Source: Chamaecrista fasciculata
Taxonomy: Eukaryota; Streptophyta; Magnoliopsida; Fabales; Fabaceae
Direction: 5' to 3'
DNA: 64,000 nucleotides
Assembly: GCA_003254925.1 (NCBI GenBank)
Contig: QANZ01028759.1
Coordinates: 217,056 to 281,055 of the forward strand
Shown: positions 32,871-43,891 of the stretch, in pieces
Layout: each line of letters begins with the position of its first letter
Numbering within the stretch: the stretch's first letter is position 1
The notes under the pieces: model-generated
Told to the model about the DNA's origin: nothing
Seen by the model: the letters and a program-made list of their open reading frames with translations, nothing else
Database searches by the model: none
Translations under genes and position numbers: made by a program

Positions 32871-35241
32871 TATCACGCCTGACATCCCGGAGAAATGTCG
32901 CTTATGACTTTGGAAAAGGAGTCGCCACCAAATAGAAAACTATTTTTATGAAAATATTTTGAAAAGTAGTGGATAAGGCAAAAATTGGTCTTGAACCAAA
33001 GGCGGGTTCGGGAGTCAGTTGAATCATGGGGAAGGTGTTAGGCACCTCACAACACCCATCCAAATGGACGGTTACCCTAAAATAATTATATAAAAATTAA
33101 ATGACCTTACAATTTAAGATTAATTATCATAAGAAATTAGATAAACAAAATAAAACAAAATCACACCAATAACATGGATAAGAAAAAATAAAATAAACAA
33201 AAAGAAACAAATACAAATATTTACATGATTGGACTTGACTCAGGCAAAGCCTAAGGCCTACGTAGTTCGGAAATTAGTTAAAATGTTTTTTTGTGTTTGA
33301 GAAAAAGAAGATAATGATCTTAATTGTTCATAACCAAAATCGGGTTGATTGATTTGTGATAAATGATTTTACTCATGATAAATTTATATCAAAATCTAAT
33401 TTCTCTCAAATCTTTTTTATATTTGATTTTTTGGATTTTTGTTATTTTGTATTATTTCTTTTTTTGGTTTTTGGAGTGGATGCACATGAAGATAAAGTCA
33501 CCAATAATAAAAGAAAATGAAAAAAGGATCGAGAGCGAGAAATCAAAAAAGAAGAAAGAGAGAGAGAAAAAAAAATAGAAAGAGAGAGAGTGGAAGACTA
33601 TATATATATATATAATATAAATTAAACAAAGAAAGAAAGAGGGAGAGAAAAAAGACGGTTGCAGTGGGTGCAGTGAGTGAAAAAAGAGTGAGGCTAAAAC
33701 TACATTTTGCACCTTGAGAGTTTCCCTTTATCACATTCAGGTCCTTTCTCTTTTGTTAGAGGGACTAAAACGAGATTTGAGAGAAACTTTAAAGGGTGGT
33801 ATGAAGTTTATGTTCAGGGACTAAAATGGGATCAGAAATAATTGCAAAAAGGGTCCTTGGATTTTTGTTTTTACAAAATTCTCTCCTACTTTTCAGGATT
33901 TCTTCACTTAGGTCTTGTTTTATTTGCATTTTGGTCCCTGGCCTCACAAAAACACAGAAGACTATTAAAAGGCTACATTTTAGTCCCTAACAGAGGGGGA
34001 GTGAAGATATAATACAAACGAAAACCAAAACAAAAGAAAAAAGGACTAAAATAGAAGAAAAAGAAACGAGAAACCCACAAAAACCTCCACCTCGCCGGAA
34101 GACTCAAGAGTCGGTCGGAGAACTCAAGGGTTCGTCGAAAAACTCAAGAGCTTCCACCGATAAACCAAGATTTTAGCCCTCCAAGAACTCTCTAGAAGAA
34201 AGAAAAAGGAAGATGAGGGACCAAATTGATAGAAAGAAAACTATGCTTTCTCTCTCTTTTTCCTCTCACAAGTCGACACCCTCTCTCTCTTCTCTTCAAA
34301 ATTTTTCGTCTCCTCCAACATCTTCACTATCTCTTTTATATTTGAAATCACACCTCCATTTTTTGAAAAACCTCAATTCTTCTTTAAAGGAAAAGTGTCT
34401 TGTAGTCTTTATTGGTGAATGATAGTGATGCATTTGTGATGAAGGCTATGAGAGAGGATGCAATGGTGATGGAGGCTATGAGAGAGGACAAGTGAAAGGT
34501 AGGATGACGTGAATGGGTTGGTACTAATCTCCATTTATTTATTTTTTACTTTCTTTTATTTTTGTTATATATATATATATATATATATATATCTATATCT
34601 ATACTATATTATATGGCTCCACCCCTTATGGTCGGTCAAAAATAGTGAATTAAAAAATTAAAAAAGAAAAAAAATCACCCACTCTCTCTCCCACTCACTC
34701 TCCCCACCTCTTTAAAAAAATAAATGAATTAAAAAAATACAAAAAACAATTAAAAATTAAAAATGCCACCACTCTCTCCCCACTCACTCTCCCCATATGA
34801 GGTAATTTCAAATGGTCCTAAATATTTTATAATTTTTCAAATTGGTCCCAAACTTACTCTTTTATCAATATAAAAATTTAATATAATCTTCTACTTTAAA
34901 TCAATTCAAACGTTACATGCATATTGACGTGTCCGTTAGGCACGGCAAGCCCCTAGAATATATATATATATATATATATATGTTTATGAGAGTGGTTGGT
35001 GTGTGATTGTATGTGTGGAAGAGAGAGTGTGCGTGAATGACTTATGAGAGAGATTAGAGCAACAATCATGAGGCAAAAAACATTTTGATCCTTGGTATTT
35101 TATTTTTTTTCTTTTTTTTTCATGTTCTTTTTTTTTCTCTTAATTATTTTAATAAAAACCTTACCCCCAAAGCTTGTTAAATTAAAATAATCACCTGAAG
35201 CATTTTTTTTAAAATAGCCCGGATCAAATAGGGTGTTTACA
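32871..35241 (-). mobile_element. LTR insertion nested in the TRIM 3' LTR
   Basis: This 2371-bp insertion is flanked by TTAAC (32866-32870 and 35242-35246; ATTAAC if six bases are counted), the 5-bp duplication of LTR retrotransposon integration. On the minus strand it runs from TGTAAACACCC to ..GGCGTGATA. The segment 32880-33060 (GAGTCGCCACC and AAGGTGTTAGGCACC) is a motif I recognise from long gypsy-type LTRs of dicots. No PBS, gag or pol is present, so it is best read as a solo LTR. A possible Helitron-like fragment sits inside (34592-34956). Confidence 0.75.
34592..34956 (+). mobile_element. Possible non-autonomous Helitron fragment
   Basis: It begins TCTATATCTATACTATATTA after a TA run and ends GTCCGTTAGGCACGG (small stem CCGT/ACGG) followed by CAAGCCCCTAG. 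TC at the start and a hairpin shortly before CTAG match Helitron ends. The base after CTAG is A rather than the usual T, so the call is weak. Confidence 0.35.
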
Positions 35242-35656
35242 TTAACCTTCATAAATATTTTTATTTTGAATGAAAAATATCCAACAAATCCTCCCTTCAT
35301 TCAAAATCTCACATCATCTCACTTTATTAGAAAAATTGACCTCTCTTCATTCTCAACTTTTCTAATCTTCACTTTTCTCGGAGAACACAAGTCCTCTCTC
35401 AAAATAATCTGTGTGGTGTCTCCTTGTCGCTTATACAACACATTTTCATCGCTTGTATAACATCTCCTCTTCACCAGCACAGTCTCTCCTCATCATTTAC
35501 GTGACATCTCCTCGTCGCTTGCACAACTCGTCAGCACGGTATCTTTTCACCTGCATGACATCTCTTCTTGCTTTTGTAGCATCTTCTCGTTGCCAACGTA
35601 GCATCTTATCACTTGCTACTCCTTCCTCTCCCTTCTTCCTCCCTAAGCCAGAACCA

Positions 35657-35669
35657 GCCTCTGATACCA
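35657..35669 (-). other. Primer-binding site of the TRIM element
   Basis: TGGTATCAGAGGC on the minus strand, two bases after the 5' LTR end, matches the initiator tRNA-Met type site (TGGTATCAGAGC) with one inserted base. It fixes the element's orientation. Confidence 0.8.
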
Positions 35670-36134
35670 CTTGTAGGGCCTCGGCACCCACAAGAAATTT
35701 AACATGGCACATACTCCACGGTCCCTCTGGGACAACTTTACTATAATTGCAATTTTTGCACGGACAAAATTACAACCCCTCCTCAATACAATTTTTGACT
35801 GGAGAAAATTGTAAACCCTCTCTCACAACTATAATTTTTGAACAGAAAAATTATAAACCCCCTCCCCGAAATGTGAAAGCCCCCTCTCATTTATGGTACT
35901 TCACCATTCTCTCACAAAACTATATTTTGGTGACGCTCACACATCACACCTCACTCGTGAAGGAATTACCTCAACTTATAGGGAATTCACTTCATCTCCT
36001 CAATCTTGCAATTTAATGCATATTCGCCACCTTCTTCAATTTCCAATCTTCTTCAATAAAAAATTAATTAGCAAATCAATGCAGCATATCAACCTTCATA
36101 AATATTTTGATTTTGAATGAAAAAAGCCCAACAA

Positions 36135-37098
36135 AACTCTATCAATTTAATTAACAATAAATGATTGAATGACCATTTTTTGAGTAGATATGTTGAGATA
36201 TATAATATGTGTAAATGTATTCATGTTTCTTCAAATGCAGTCATTAAACCTAAATATTTAACATACATATACATCCAGTTGTCAACACTTTTCTGAAATT
36301 TTAATTTTTAGGTTTAATGACACTAGTTGAAGAAATAAGATTAAGTAGACTATATACATACATGTCATACTAATATCTATTAAGCCTAAATAACATCATA
36401 TAATGACGTCAATTATTTTGAAAAAGTTATAGTTTGGAGTGACATTGATTTAACATAAAAATGGCACGAGGCCATTATAACATGAAGATCAAGTAAGACA
36501 TAGATCTAATAATATAAACACTACAATAATATTGGAGAAGAAAAAAAAAAGTCTTAGGCAACACAGTTAAAAAAGAAGATAAAACTAGATCTCTTATACT
36601 ACAAAATACATTAATAATAAGATCCAAACAAATTCTAATATATAAAGAAAACTTGACAGATTTTACCTAGAGACAACACATTCCTCATCTCTCTATGAGA
36701 GAATCATCTTCTTAATCGTTCTCTTTTTTTATTTTTGGTTCCAAATGTAGATCTAAAATATATGAGAAAAAAAAGTTCGTTTTTAATAAAATGGAGAAAA
36801 CACTCTCCTAATAGGAGAAGAAACTTCCCTAACGAAGGAAGAAACTAGAAAACATACTTAGAAGAACAAAAGGAGGGCTACTGTCGTTGATCGATACAAT
36901 GGCAGCCCAAGAAATTTCATGAACGAAGAAACAAGCACATGAGCAAAGACAAAGAAGCAAAGAAGGACTAGGACATTGAATTAAAAAGGGAAAGTTTTAA
37001 ACTATTTATCACACCTAAAAAGAATACAAGGGACACTTAATTAAAGCTTGCCCTTAACTTTGAGATTTAGAAAGGTATTTTTGCCTAAGTTTGATATA
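36135..37098. other. Non-coding flank with hairpin and retroposon-like segment
   Basis: No gene is seen. A 29-bp imperfect inverted repeat (36226-36254 and 36307-36335) can form a hairpin. The segment about 36450-36990 resembles the retroposon at 7943-8607 (CTTCCCTAAYGRAGGAAG, AGGCAACACA) and may be a diverged copy. Confidence 0.4.
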
Positions 37099-38655
37099 GG
37101 GTGCGTTTGGATTGCTCGTTAAGTTCCTTTATCTCTCATTTATCTCCTAATACTCCTTTAATACCAGAGCTACAATAAAAAATCTTGTTTGTTTCACAGT
37201 TATCTTCCTCTCCATTATTTTTCTCCTTTATCTCTTCTTTATCTTCTCAAATTACTAATATAACCCTACTCAACTACCTATAATTACCTACTTTTTACTA
37301 TAAAATAATAAAATACTCAAAGGGCATATTTGTAAATTGCATATTAAAATATTTTTATTTATTACCCTTACNGACCTTAATATAAGAAAGTAAAACTTTT
37401 GGGGGATGAAAGTTTATTTTTTCCTTTTATTATTTAACGGAAAAATGGATGGAAAACGTTTTAGGGACTGTGCCAAGTTTTGGAAAACTGAGGAACCAAT
37501 ATGGAACATTGAGCATAACTGAGGGACCAATTTGGAACATTGAGCATAACTGAGGGACCAAAATATGACTTTGGCCAAACAAAATAATTAATTTCATGTT
37601 ATTTACATTTTAATCCATGAGATAAAATATATAATCAAGACCCCAGAAATATAGATTTTGGTCCCTCCAACCTTAATAATATTTTTTTAGTGTAATCAGA
37701 TCCCAAAAATATTCATTATGGTCCCTCCAACACTAATATAATTATTCCAGGGTAATATTTTTGGTGGTGTGAAAATTTATAAGCATATTTCAGAAACATT
37801 AATGAGAAAAAATATATTTTTGGTGGTGTGAAAATTTAATTACAGTTTGGTCCCTACTCTAACACATATATGGGTAATTTTTTTGTGGTGAAAAAAAAAA
37901 TCAATATAAGAAAAAAATTATAATTCTCGAATCCCAAAACTTTACAGTTTGGTCACTCTTCCCGTATATATATCGATAATATTTTTTGTACTATACACTA
38001 TTAAAAAAATGTATAATTCATATAAAAAATATACATATTGGTTCATCATTCAGTATATATATGGCTAATATTTTTGGTTCTGCAACTACAAAAGAACAAA
38101 ATTTAGAAAATTACATAATTCATACCCCAGAAAATATACATTTTGGTCCCTCCTCTATTATATACATGGGTAATATTTTTTGTAGTATCAAAATTTTAAA
38201 ATAAAATTAAACGACAGTAAACAGGAAAAATATATAATCTAGTACTCAAAAATTATATTTTGGTCCCACATTCACACCTCTATCTTCCTTTACTATACCA
38301 CTCCAAAAATCTCCTTTATTAACTTCTCCTTTAGCACAAATTTTGAGACAATGATTACATCATACCACTTTATTAACTCTAAAACAAACTCCAAAATAAC
38401 ACTAATTTATTCTCCTTTATTTTTACCATTTTTACCTCTATACAAATTTAAAATACCAATACAATTATTTCAACCCACCACAATCATTACATACCCTTTA
38501 AAATAATTTCACATTATAATTCCTCCTTTATCTCTCATTTTCCCAAACACCATTTACTAAAAACTTCCTTTATAACACAAATCCTTTACCTCTCCTTTAT
38601 TACCTCCGCCTTCCTTTATCTTCCTTTAACTTACCTCTCCCATCCGAACCCACCC
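37099..38655. mobile_element. Tourist-like inverted-repeat element
   Basis: The ends GGGTGCGTTTGGAT and ATCCGAACCCACCC are flanked by ATA (37096-37098 and 38656-38658), as expected for PIF/Harbinger-type insertion. Sub-terminal parts are rich in CTCCTTTATC-type motifs in both orientations. The middle part (about 37370-38270) is a run of diverged TTTTGGTCCCTCC repeats and an isolated N (37372). It may be a nested repeat. Confidence 0.7.
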
Positions 38656-38717
38656 ATAGTGTAACAAGTATAAGGTCTCATAAGATATCTTACACTCGAC
38701 AACTTTCTCAATGTGGG

Positions 38718-39140
38718 TAGGGGTGTACATGGGCTGGGCCGGGCCAAAATTTTTTTTTGAAAATTTTTTTTTATATTTATTTACTTTATATGGTTTTTAG
38801 CTTGTATATATTGATCAAAAAAATAATTTTGGATCACTTTAGTAATTTTTTATTATTAAAAACATTTAATTTGATTTATTTATCAAAATATATTGATTTA
38901 TTTGAGATTAAAAATATGTTTTATGTATTTTTTTAATATAAAATTAATAAAATAATAATACATGTATATTTTCTAAAATAAAAAAGAATATTTTGTAAAA
39001 GAAAATATAAATATATATAATAAAAATAAAAATAAATAAATAATGGATATACCCCAGGCCTGGTCGGGTCAACAAGAGCTAGACCCGAGACCTGACCCAA
39101 CCTGAAGTGACCAGGGCGAGCCGGGTTTTGTTCACCCCTA
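38718..39140. mobile_element. hAT-type MITE, older copy
   Basis: The termini TAGGGGTGTACATGGG and the complement of TAGGGGTGAACAAAACCC match the family at 20823-21589. The flanking octamers AATGTGGG and GACGTGAG agree at only 5 of 8 positions, so the insertion is older or the duplication has decayed. GC-rich arms enclose an AT-rich core. Confidence 0.7.
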
Positions 39141-40960
39141 GACGTGAGACTCATTACATTGCATCTCTTATAAGAGCCAACGTCCCTAGCCACTTCACTC
39201 GGGTCGTGAAATGTCAATTAACCTTTGTACAAGTAGTCCTCTATGATTCAGTCAAACTCTTCACCCATAATACCATTGTAACAAGTACAAATCTTTGGGA
39301 GAACTACACCATAAAAATTAACTGTTAAAGTCGAAGAGCACAAAACCTTATAAGATCTTTTACACTCAACAACCTCTCCAATATAAGACTCATTTTAAAT
39401 ACTATTACGTACACACAACAACTAAAAATAAAACAACTTGATTTTTCTAAATAAAAATCTTAATTAAAGTGATCTCTTGTTAAAAAAAAATTTTAAGAAA
39501 AGATAGAGGATAATTTTATCAGTTGTTACAGTTCAAGATACTGTTTACACTTTACCAATGCATAATTTTTTTGAAATATAAAATCCAATACCTAAAACTG
39601 TCTCTCAGATATAGGCTTTTTCTCTGATGGACCTGTATGTTCTTTTTTGAGTTGGATAACAATGACAACTTTTAAGCCTCTTTTTGGACCAAAGACAAAG
39701 TCCGTTACATTACATATTTGATATTGGGCTGTATGGGAAAGACATGTTTTTGAACTATATTGGGCCGAGTTATATTGTTGACTAAAAAGGATATCTTCAT
39801 TTGTAATTAAATATTTTGTTATATTGTTGACTAAAAAAACACTAATATTTACATTTGAAACGATGTTTGACCCCAAAAAGAAAACATTCAAAACAATAAA
39901 CTTGGCTTTGTAGTTTGTAGTTGGGAATTAAAGTCAAGTCTAGGTTTCATTTGCAAAGGATATTTTTGTTTTCATCTTTTATTTCACTTTTTAAATTTTT
40001 TTTTTATTTTTAAGATTTCAATATTTGAAAAATTATATTTATTAAGGTAAATTATAAATTAGGTACTTGTGATATGGCTGATTCTTACATTTATATTGTG
40101 TGATTCTTACATTAGCAGGCGGAAGAAACAACCTATGACGAACTATGATGATTGGTTGAAAGTGCTGGTTAGCCTTGACGTCATTTGGAAGCTACCATGG
40201 TCTGCCAATTTCTGCTATTCTTACAATTAATTGTAGGATTAGTAAATATAGGGATGTTTTAACTGTTCGTTTGATAATTTATGTCCTTTTATGATTGTTG
40301 ATGATGTACGTAGTAGTTTAGCTCTACCTAGTTCTAGGTCTAGGTCGATCACCGATGGTGATTGTTCCACCCGGGCGGGTACCTCACGTCCACTAGGTCT
40401 TAATGTTTAGTTTTTGTGTATTTTTTTCACCGTTTTTTCAATTTTACCAAAAAAAAGAAAAAGATAACACTCCCTCATAATAAAATGTTGTTGCTTCGTA
40501 GAGTTTAACCAATGAAATCCAATTTTTAAAACTAGGAAGAAAATGGAGGACACAACAAGAAAGAAAGAAGAAAGAATTGGCACTCTCTGTCGGAAGAATG
40601 GTGTGCCACAGTGGACGGTACCACTAAACCAATACATTTTGCTGCCCACATCCACTGATAAATGAAACACGTGATTTCAAAACAAAATTGAAAAAAATTG
40701 TTCAAAAAATAATTAAATAAACAAAAGGAAAAAGTTGAACATGTACCTTGACCAATGACCTATGTGAATGCAAAATTGCAGTCATTATTTTTTGCATCAG
40801 ATTACAAATGTGATCAATAAGACTTAAAAAAGTATTAAATGTTCAAATCACATGTGTAAACTCACACTAGCAAGTTCCAACTTCCAAGTATACCTTCATA
40901 TTACATGTTCAACATTTTTCATCTTATTCGAGCAAAATGAAATTATAGAAAAGTCATACG
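39141..40960. other. Intergenic stretch, no gene supported
   Basis: Mostly AT-rich. The part near 40110-40430 (TAGTTCTAGGTCTAGGTCGATC, CCCGGGCGGGTACC) is compositionally different and could be the 3' end of a LINE-like retroposon, but no domain is visible. Confidence 0.4.
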
Positions 40961-40961
40961 C

Positions 40962-41100
40962 ATAGTAATCAAGATCGAGATCTTAGATCGTAAGATCGTG
41001 TAATATCCAGATCTTGATAAGGTCGACTGAGATCGTAATGAGATCGCGATATTTTGGGTAGGATCGTAAGATCGTAAGATCCTAGAGATCTTGGTCAGAT
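40962..41100. repeat. GATC-rich repeat
   Basis: About 140 bp with more than a dozen GATC motifs, many in the unit GATCGTAAGATC. It abuts the Copia LTR at 41153 and is probably one arm of a MITE that the Copia element interrupted. Confidence 0.45.
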
Positions 41101-41152
41101 TTTGAATTTCTTTCTTTTTCTTTGCATTTTGACATTTTTTTTAAGAGAAAAC

Positions 41153-43249
41153 TGTTGGAGATTATGGAGCAAGCGCAGCGGAAAAGGTAAAATTAAAAAT
41201 TTTATAATCTCCTCCATAGGACCCACTAACTGTGTTTATACTAGTGAGATAAGACGTTTACCTAAATTAGACGGTTGCTTTGAAAAATCGCAATTCCAAG
41301 AAGTCTACAGACTCGTGTCCTTCCTCTGCTGGTGATCCACACGAACAGTTTGGCAGATACTCAGGTGCTAGCCTCCAATCTCTTCTCCAAGAGATTATGG
41401 GAACCGATCTACAATCTTGGATTTCAAGAACACTTCTTGAAATATCCAAGAACAAGTAGCGCACTACCAAGAACGAACTTCTTGGCCACTGACTCTAGGT
41501 TTTTCGCCTCTCTCTCTTCCTCACACACAAATCGCCCCTAAAACCCTAAGTTTAGGGTTAGTTCGAAAACTCCCCTCTCTTTCTCTAGGGTTATGCGACT
41601 TCCCTTTTTCTTTTCTCTCTTTGTTTTAGGCGACTTGCATGTGTTTATAAAGAGTCCCCACTCTTTAAATTAGGGAATCACCAAATCTTGATTATAAAAT
41701 TACACTAATATTATAATTCAAGATTAAGATGCAATCTTAATTTAAATTTCAAGATCATATCTTGAAATCCAGAATGCACACTTCCCATTGGTTGGAATGA
41801 GTCAAGAGGATTTAAATTCTTAATTAAAATATTACATTAATATCTTAACTTAAAATTCAAAATGCATTCTTGAAATTCAAAATGCAAGATCAAATCTTGC
41901 ATTTGAATCTTGAAGAATTTGCCCCCTACCTTGTGGTTTTATAGGAATTTAATAAATAAGATAACAATCCTAACTCTTAGGAAGTTATAACCAACTTATT
42001 AATATCCTTAACAAATTGAATTAAAATATTACCCTAATATCTTAATTCAAATTTGAATCTTGAATTCAAACTTAAATCTTGAATTCAAATTTAAATCTTG
42101 AATTCAAATTAACAAAATCATATTTCATTAATCAAATTTAATAAATCAATAATCCCCTAACTCTTAGGAGACTTAGTTAATTCATTATTCCCTAATATTT
42201 TAAACAACAATACAATTGTAAATAGATTAATCAAATTAACTATTTAACAATTAATATATTTAAACTTGTCTAACAAATTTAAATATCACAATGTAGATTT
42301 TATTTAAGACAAGACTTCATGTCCTAAGACATTCAACTATGTCTTAAATTGCGTCACTAAAGTGACTCACGAATTAAACCCTAATTCGTGTCCCATAACA
42401 GTATCTTGATCCTGCTCATGTGTGACTCAGCAGGCCTCATGTGAAATTGGCAGCAAGCCATCTCTATGACTCACAAGTCGAGAGCGGACTCTAGCAAGCC
42501 ATCACGACTACCCAAAACACGTGAGTTATCGTTTTAACATAAACGACTTAACCTTAGTACCACCTTGTCATAATCCCTATTGTCACACGATATCTTGGTC
42601 ATGGATAAGGCATGAGAAAATCATCCTTGTAATCCAAACCATAACTTTCTAGATTCCTTGAGTTAGTCCCATTACCCTTTGTGGCCACACATTCCTTGGA
42701 CAAACTCATCGAAGGGCCCATTCAAATATCTCTCAACTTAATGAGGGACAAAATTCTTTATTGATCAACCACATTCCTCAGCACGAAAAACAACTAAACT
42801 CATACCTAGCCTGTATGGCTACCCTGTTACAAGCAACGTTGGACTAGGCCAAAGTTCAGCATCTACAACGCCGGAATAATGAAGACCTTAGGTCTAAGGG
42901 CATCGCGACAAGTGTACAGGAGAGACTAGCTTATGATTAAACCCATGCAGGACTCTCCGGGTCGGTCCAGCAACTTGTAACCCATTACATAATTGCACCA
43001 TGACTCTCGAGAAGCATCACATGCGTGTATCTCTATACACCGAAGTCATGCTGGTCTTAGTTCATTCACGTTCCCACGTGAATAATCGACCAAGGACAGT
43101 TTAGAATAATTATCACATAATTACTCAAGGATTGTTATCACAGTAAACATGCTAATAATATGATAACGACATAATTTATCATTCATAAATCAGTCAAACA
43201 ATATGTCCATACACACAAAATGATTGGCCCTAGGGCACAATTTCCATCA
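41153..43249 (-). repeat. Copia-type LTR (2.1 kb), minus orientation
   Basis: On the minus strand this runs from TGATGGAAATTGTGCCC (43249) to ..TCTCCAACA (41153). It is the only full-length copy of the LTR family also seen at 1-507 and 47790-49499. A typical Copia polypurine tract, AAGTGGGAGTT, adjoins it at 43250-43260. This is therefore a 3' LTR with about 180 bp of internal sequence (to about 43430) before homology is lost. Confidence 0.85.
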
Positions 43250-43260
43250 AACTCCCACTT
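43250..43260 (-). other. Polypurine tract of the Copia element
   Basis: AAGTGGGAGTT on the minus strand directly precedes the TG of the LTR, the usual plus-strand primer of Copia elements. Confidence 0.75.
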
Positions 43261-43430
43261 GCACTAGGTACAATCATTAATCAAATTGTTCCTACACTAG
43301 GTACATTAATCAATGTGTCTAATCCCCATCGACTTTACATGGCGTTCATGTATGACTCGCGCAAGAGGGTTTGTAAGAGGATCGACAACATTATCCTCGC
43401 CTGCTACTTTACATATCTTTACATATTTTG

Positions 43431-43891
43431 GGGGGCATGGCTCCGTCCCGGGCTAAGAGAGAAGAATTACAATATCTTGTTCTTCTTTAATTTTAGATTA
43501 ATACTAAACTTAATTAGCACTTTAGTATCTTTTTACTTGTTTTTCCTTTGATTAATATTACACCAAGCTAATTTAATAATAATGAAAAATAAAAAAAATC
43601 TAACACTCCATAGCCAAACTTAATACGTATAATTAAGTGAAATAATTTTTTCCACAATTTCATAATTTACATAAAAATTAAAAAAAGATAGAGGAAAGTC
43701 AAAATTCAAATTTATAGGAACAGATTACTTACAAATATAATTGATAGATGATAATATCAAATTAAAATCCTATGTATATACATGACATTAACTTTTAAAA
43801 GTGAAAAGTAATTATAGTAATTATATTTAACTTTTCAAGTTGAAATCATAATTACAATAATTTATTTGTAATGATTATAAGGTATATTATN
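43431..43891. other. AT-rich stretch ending at an isolated N
   Basis: No gene is seen. Sequence identity with the Copia internal region ends near 43430. A single N at 43891 marks a junction with the next Copia fragment. Confidence 0.45.

Larger units (their letters stand above)
32121..36134 (-). mobile_element. TRIM (miniature LTR retrotransposon), 3' LTR split by a nested LTR
   Basis: In minus orientation the 5' LTR is 35672-36134 (TGTTGGGC..CCCTACA). Next comes a primer-binding site (35657-35669), then an internal region of only about 385 bp (35287-35671), a polypurine tract AAGGGAGGATT (35287-35297), and a 3' LTR that is split into 35242-35286 and 32121-32870. AAACT flanks the whole at 32116-32120 and 36135-36139. 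The internal region has no protein domains, so it is non-autonomous. The split is caused by the insertion at 32871-35241. The 3' LTR also carries an extra segment of about 190 bp (32560-32749) that the 5' LTR lacks. Confidence 0.9.

Noticed and set aside
33452-33734. Phe/Leu-rich minus-strand frames suggesting a membrane protein
   Set aside because: They are translations of GA/CT-rich LTR sequence within the nested insertion; there is no conserved pattern.
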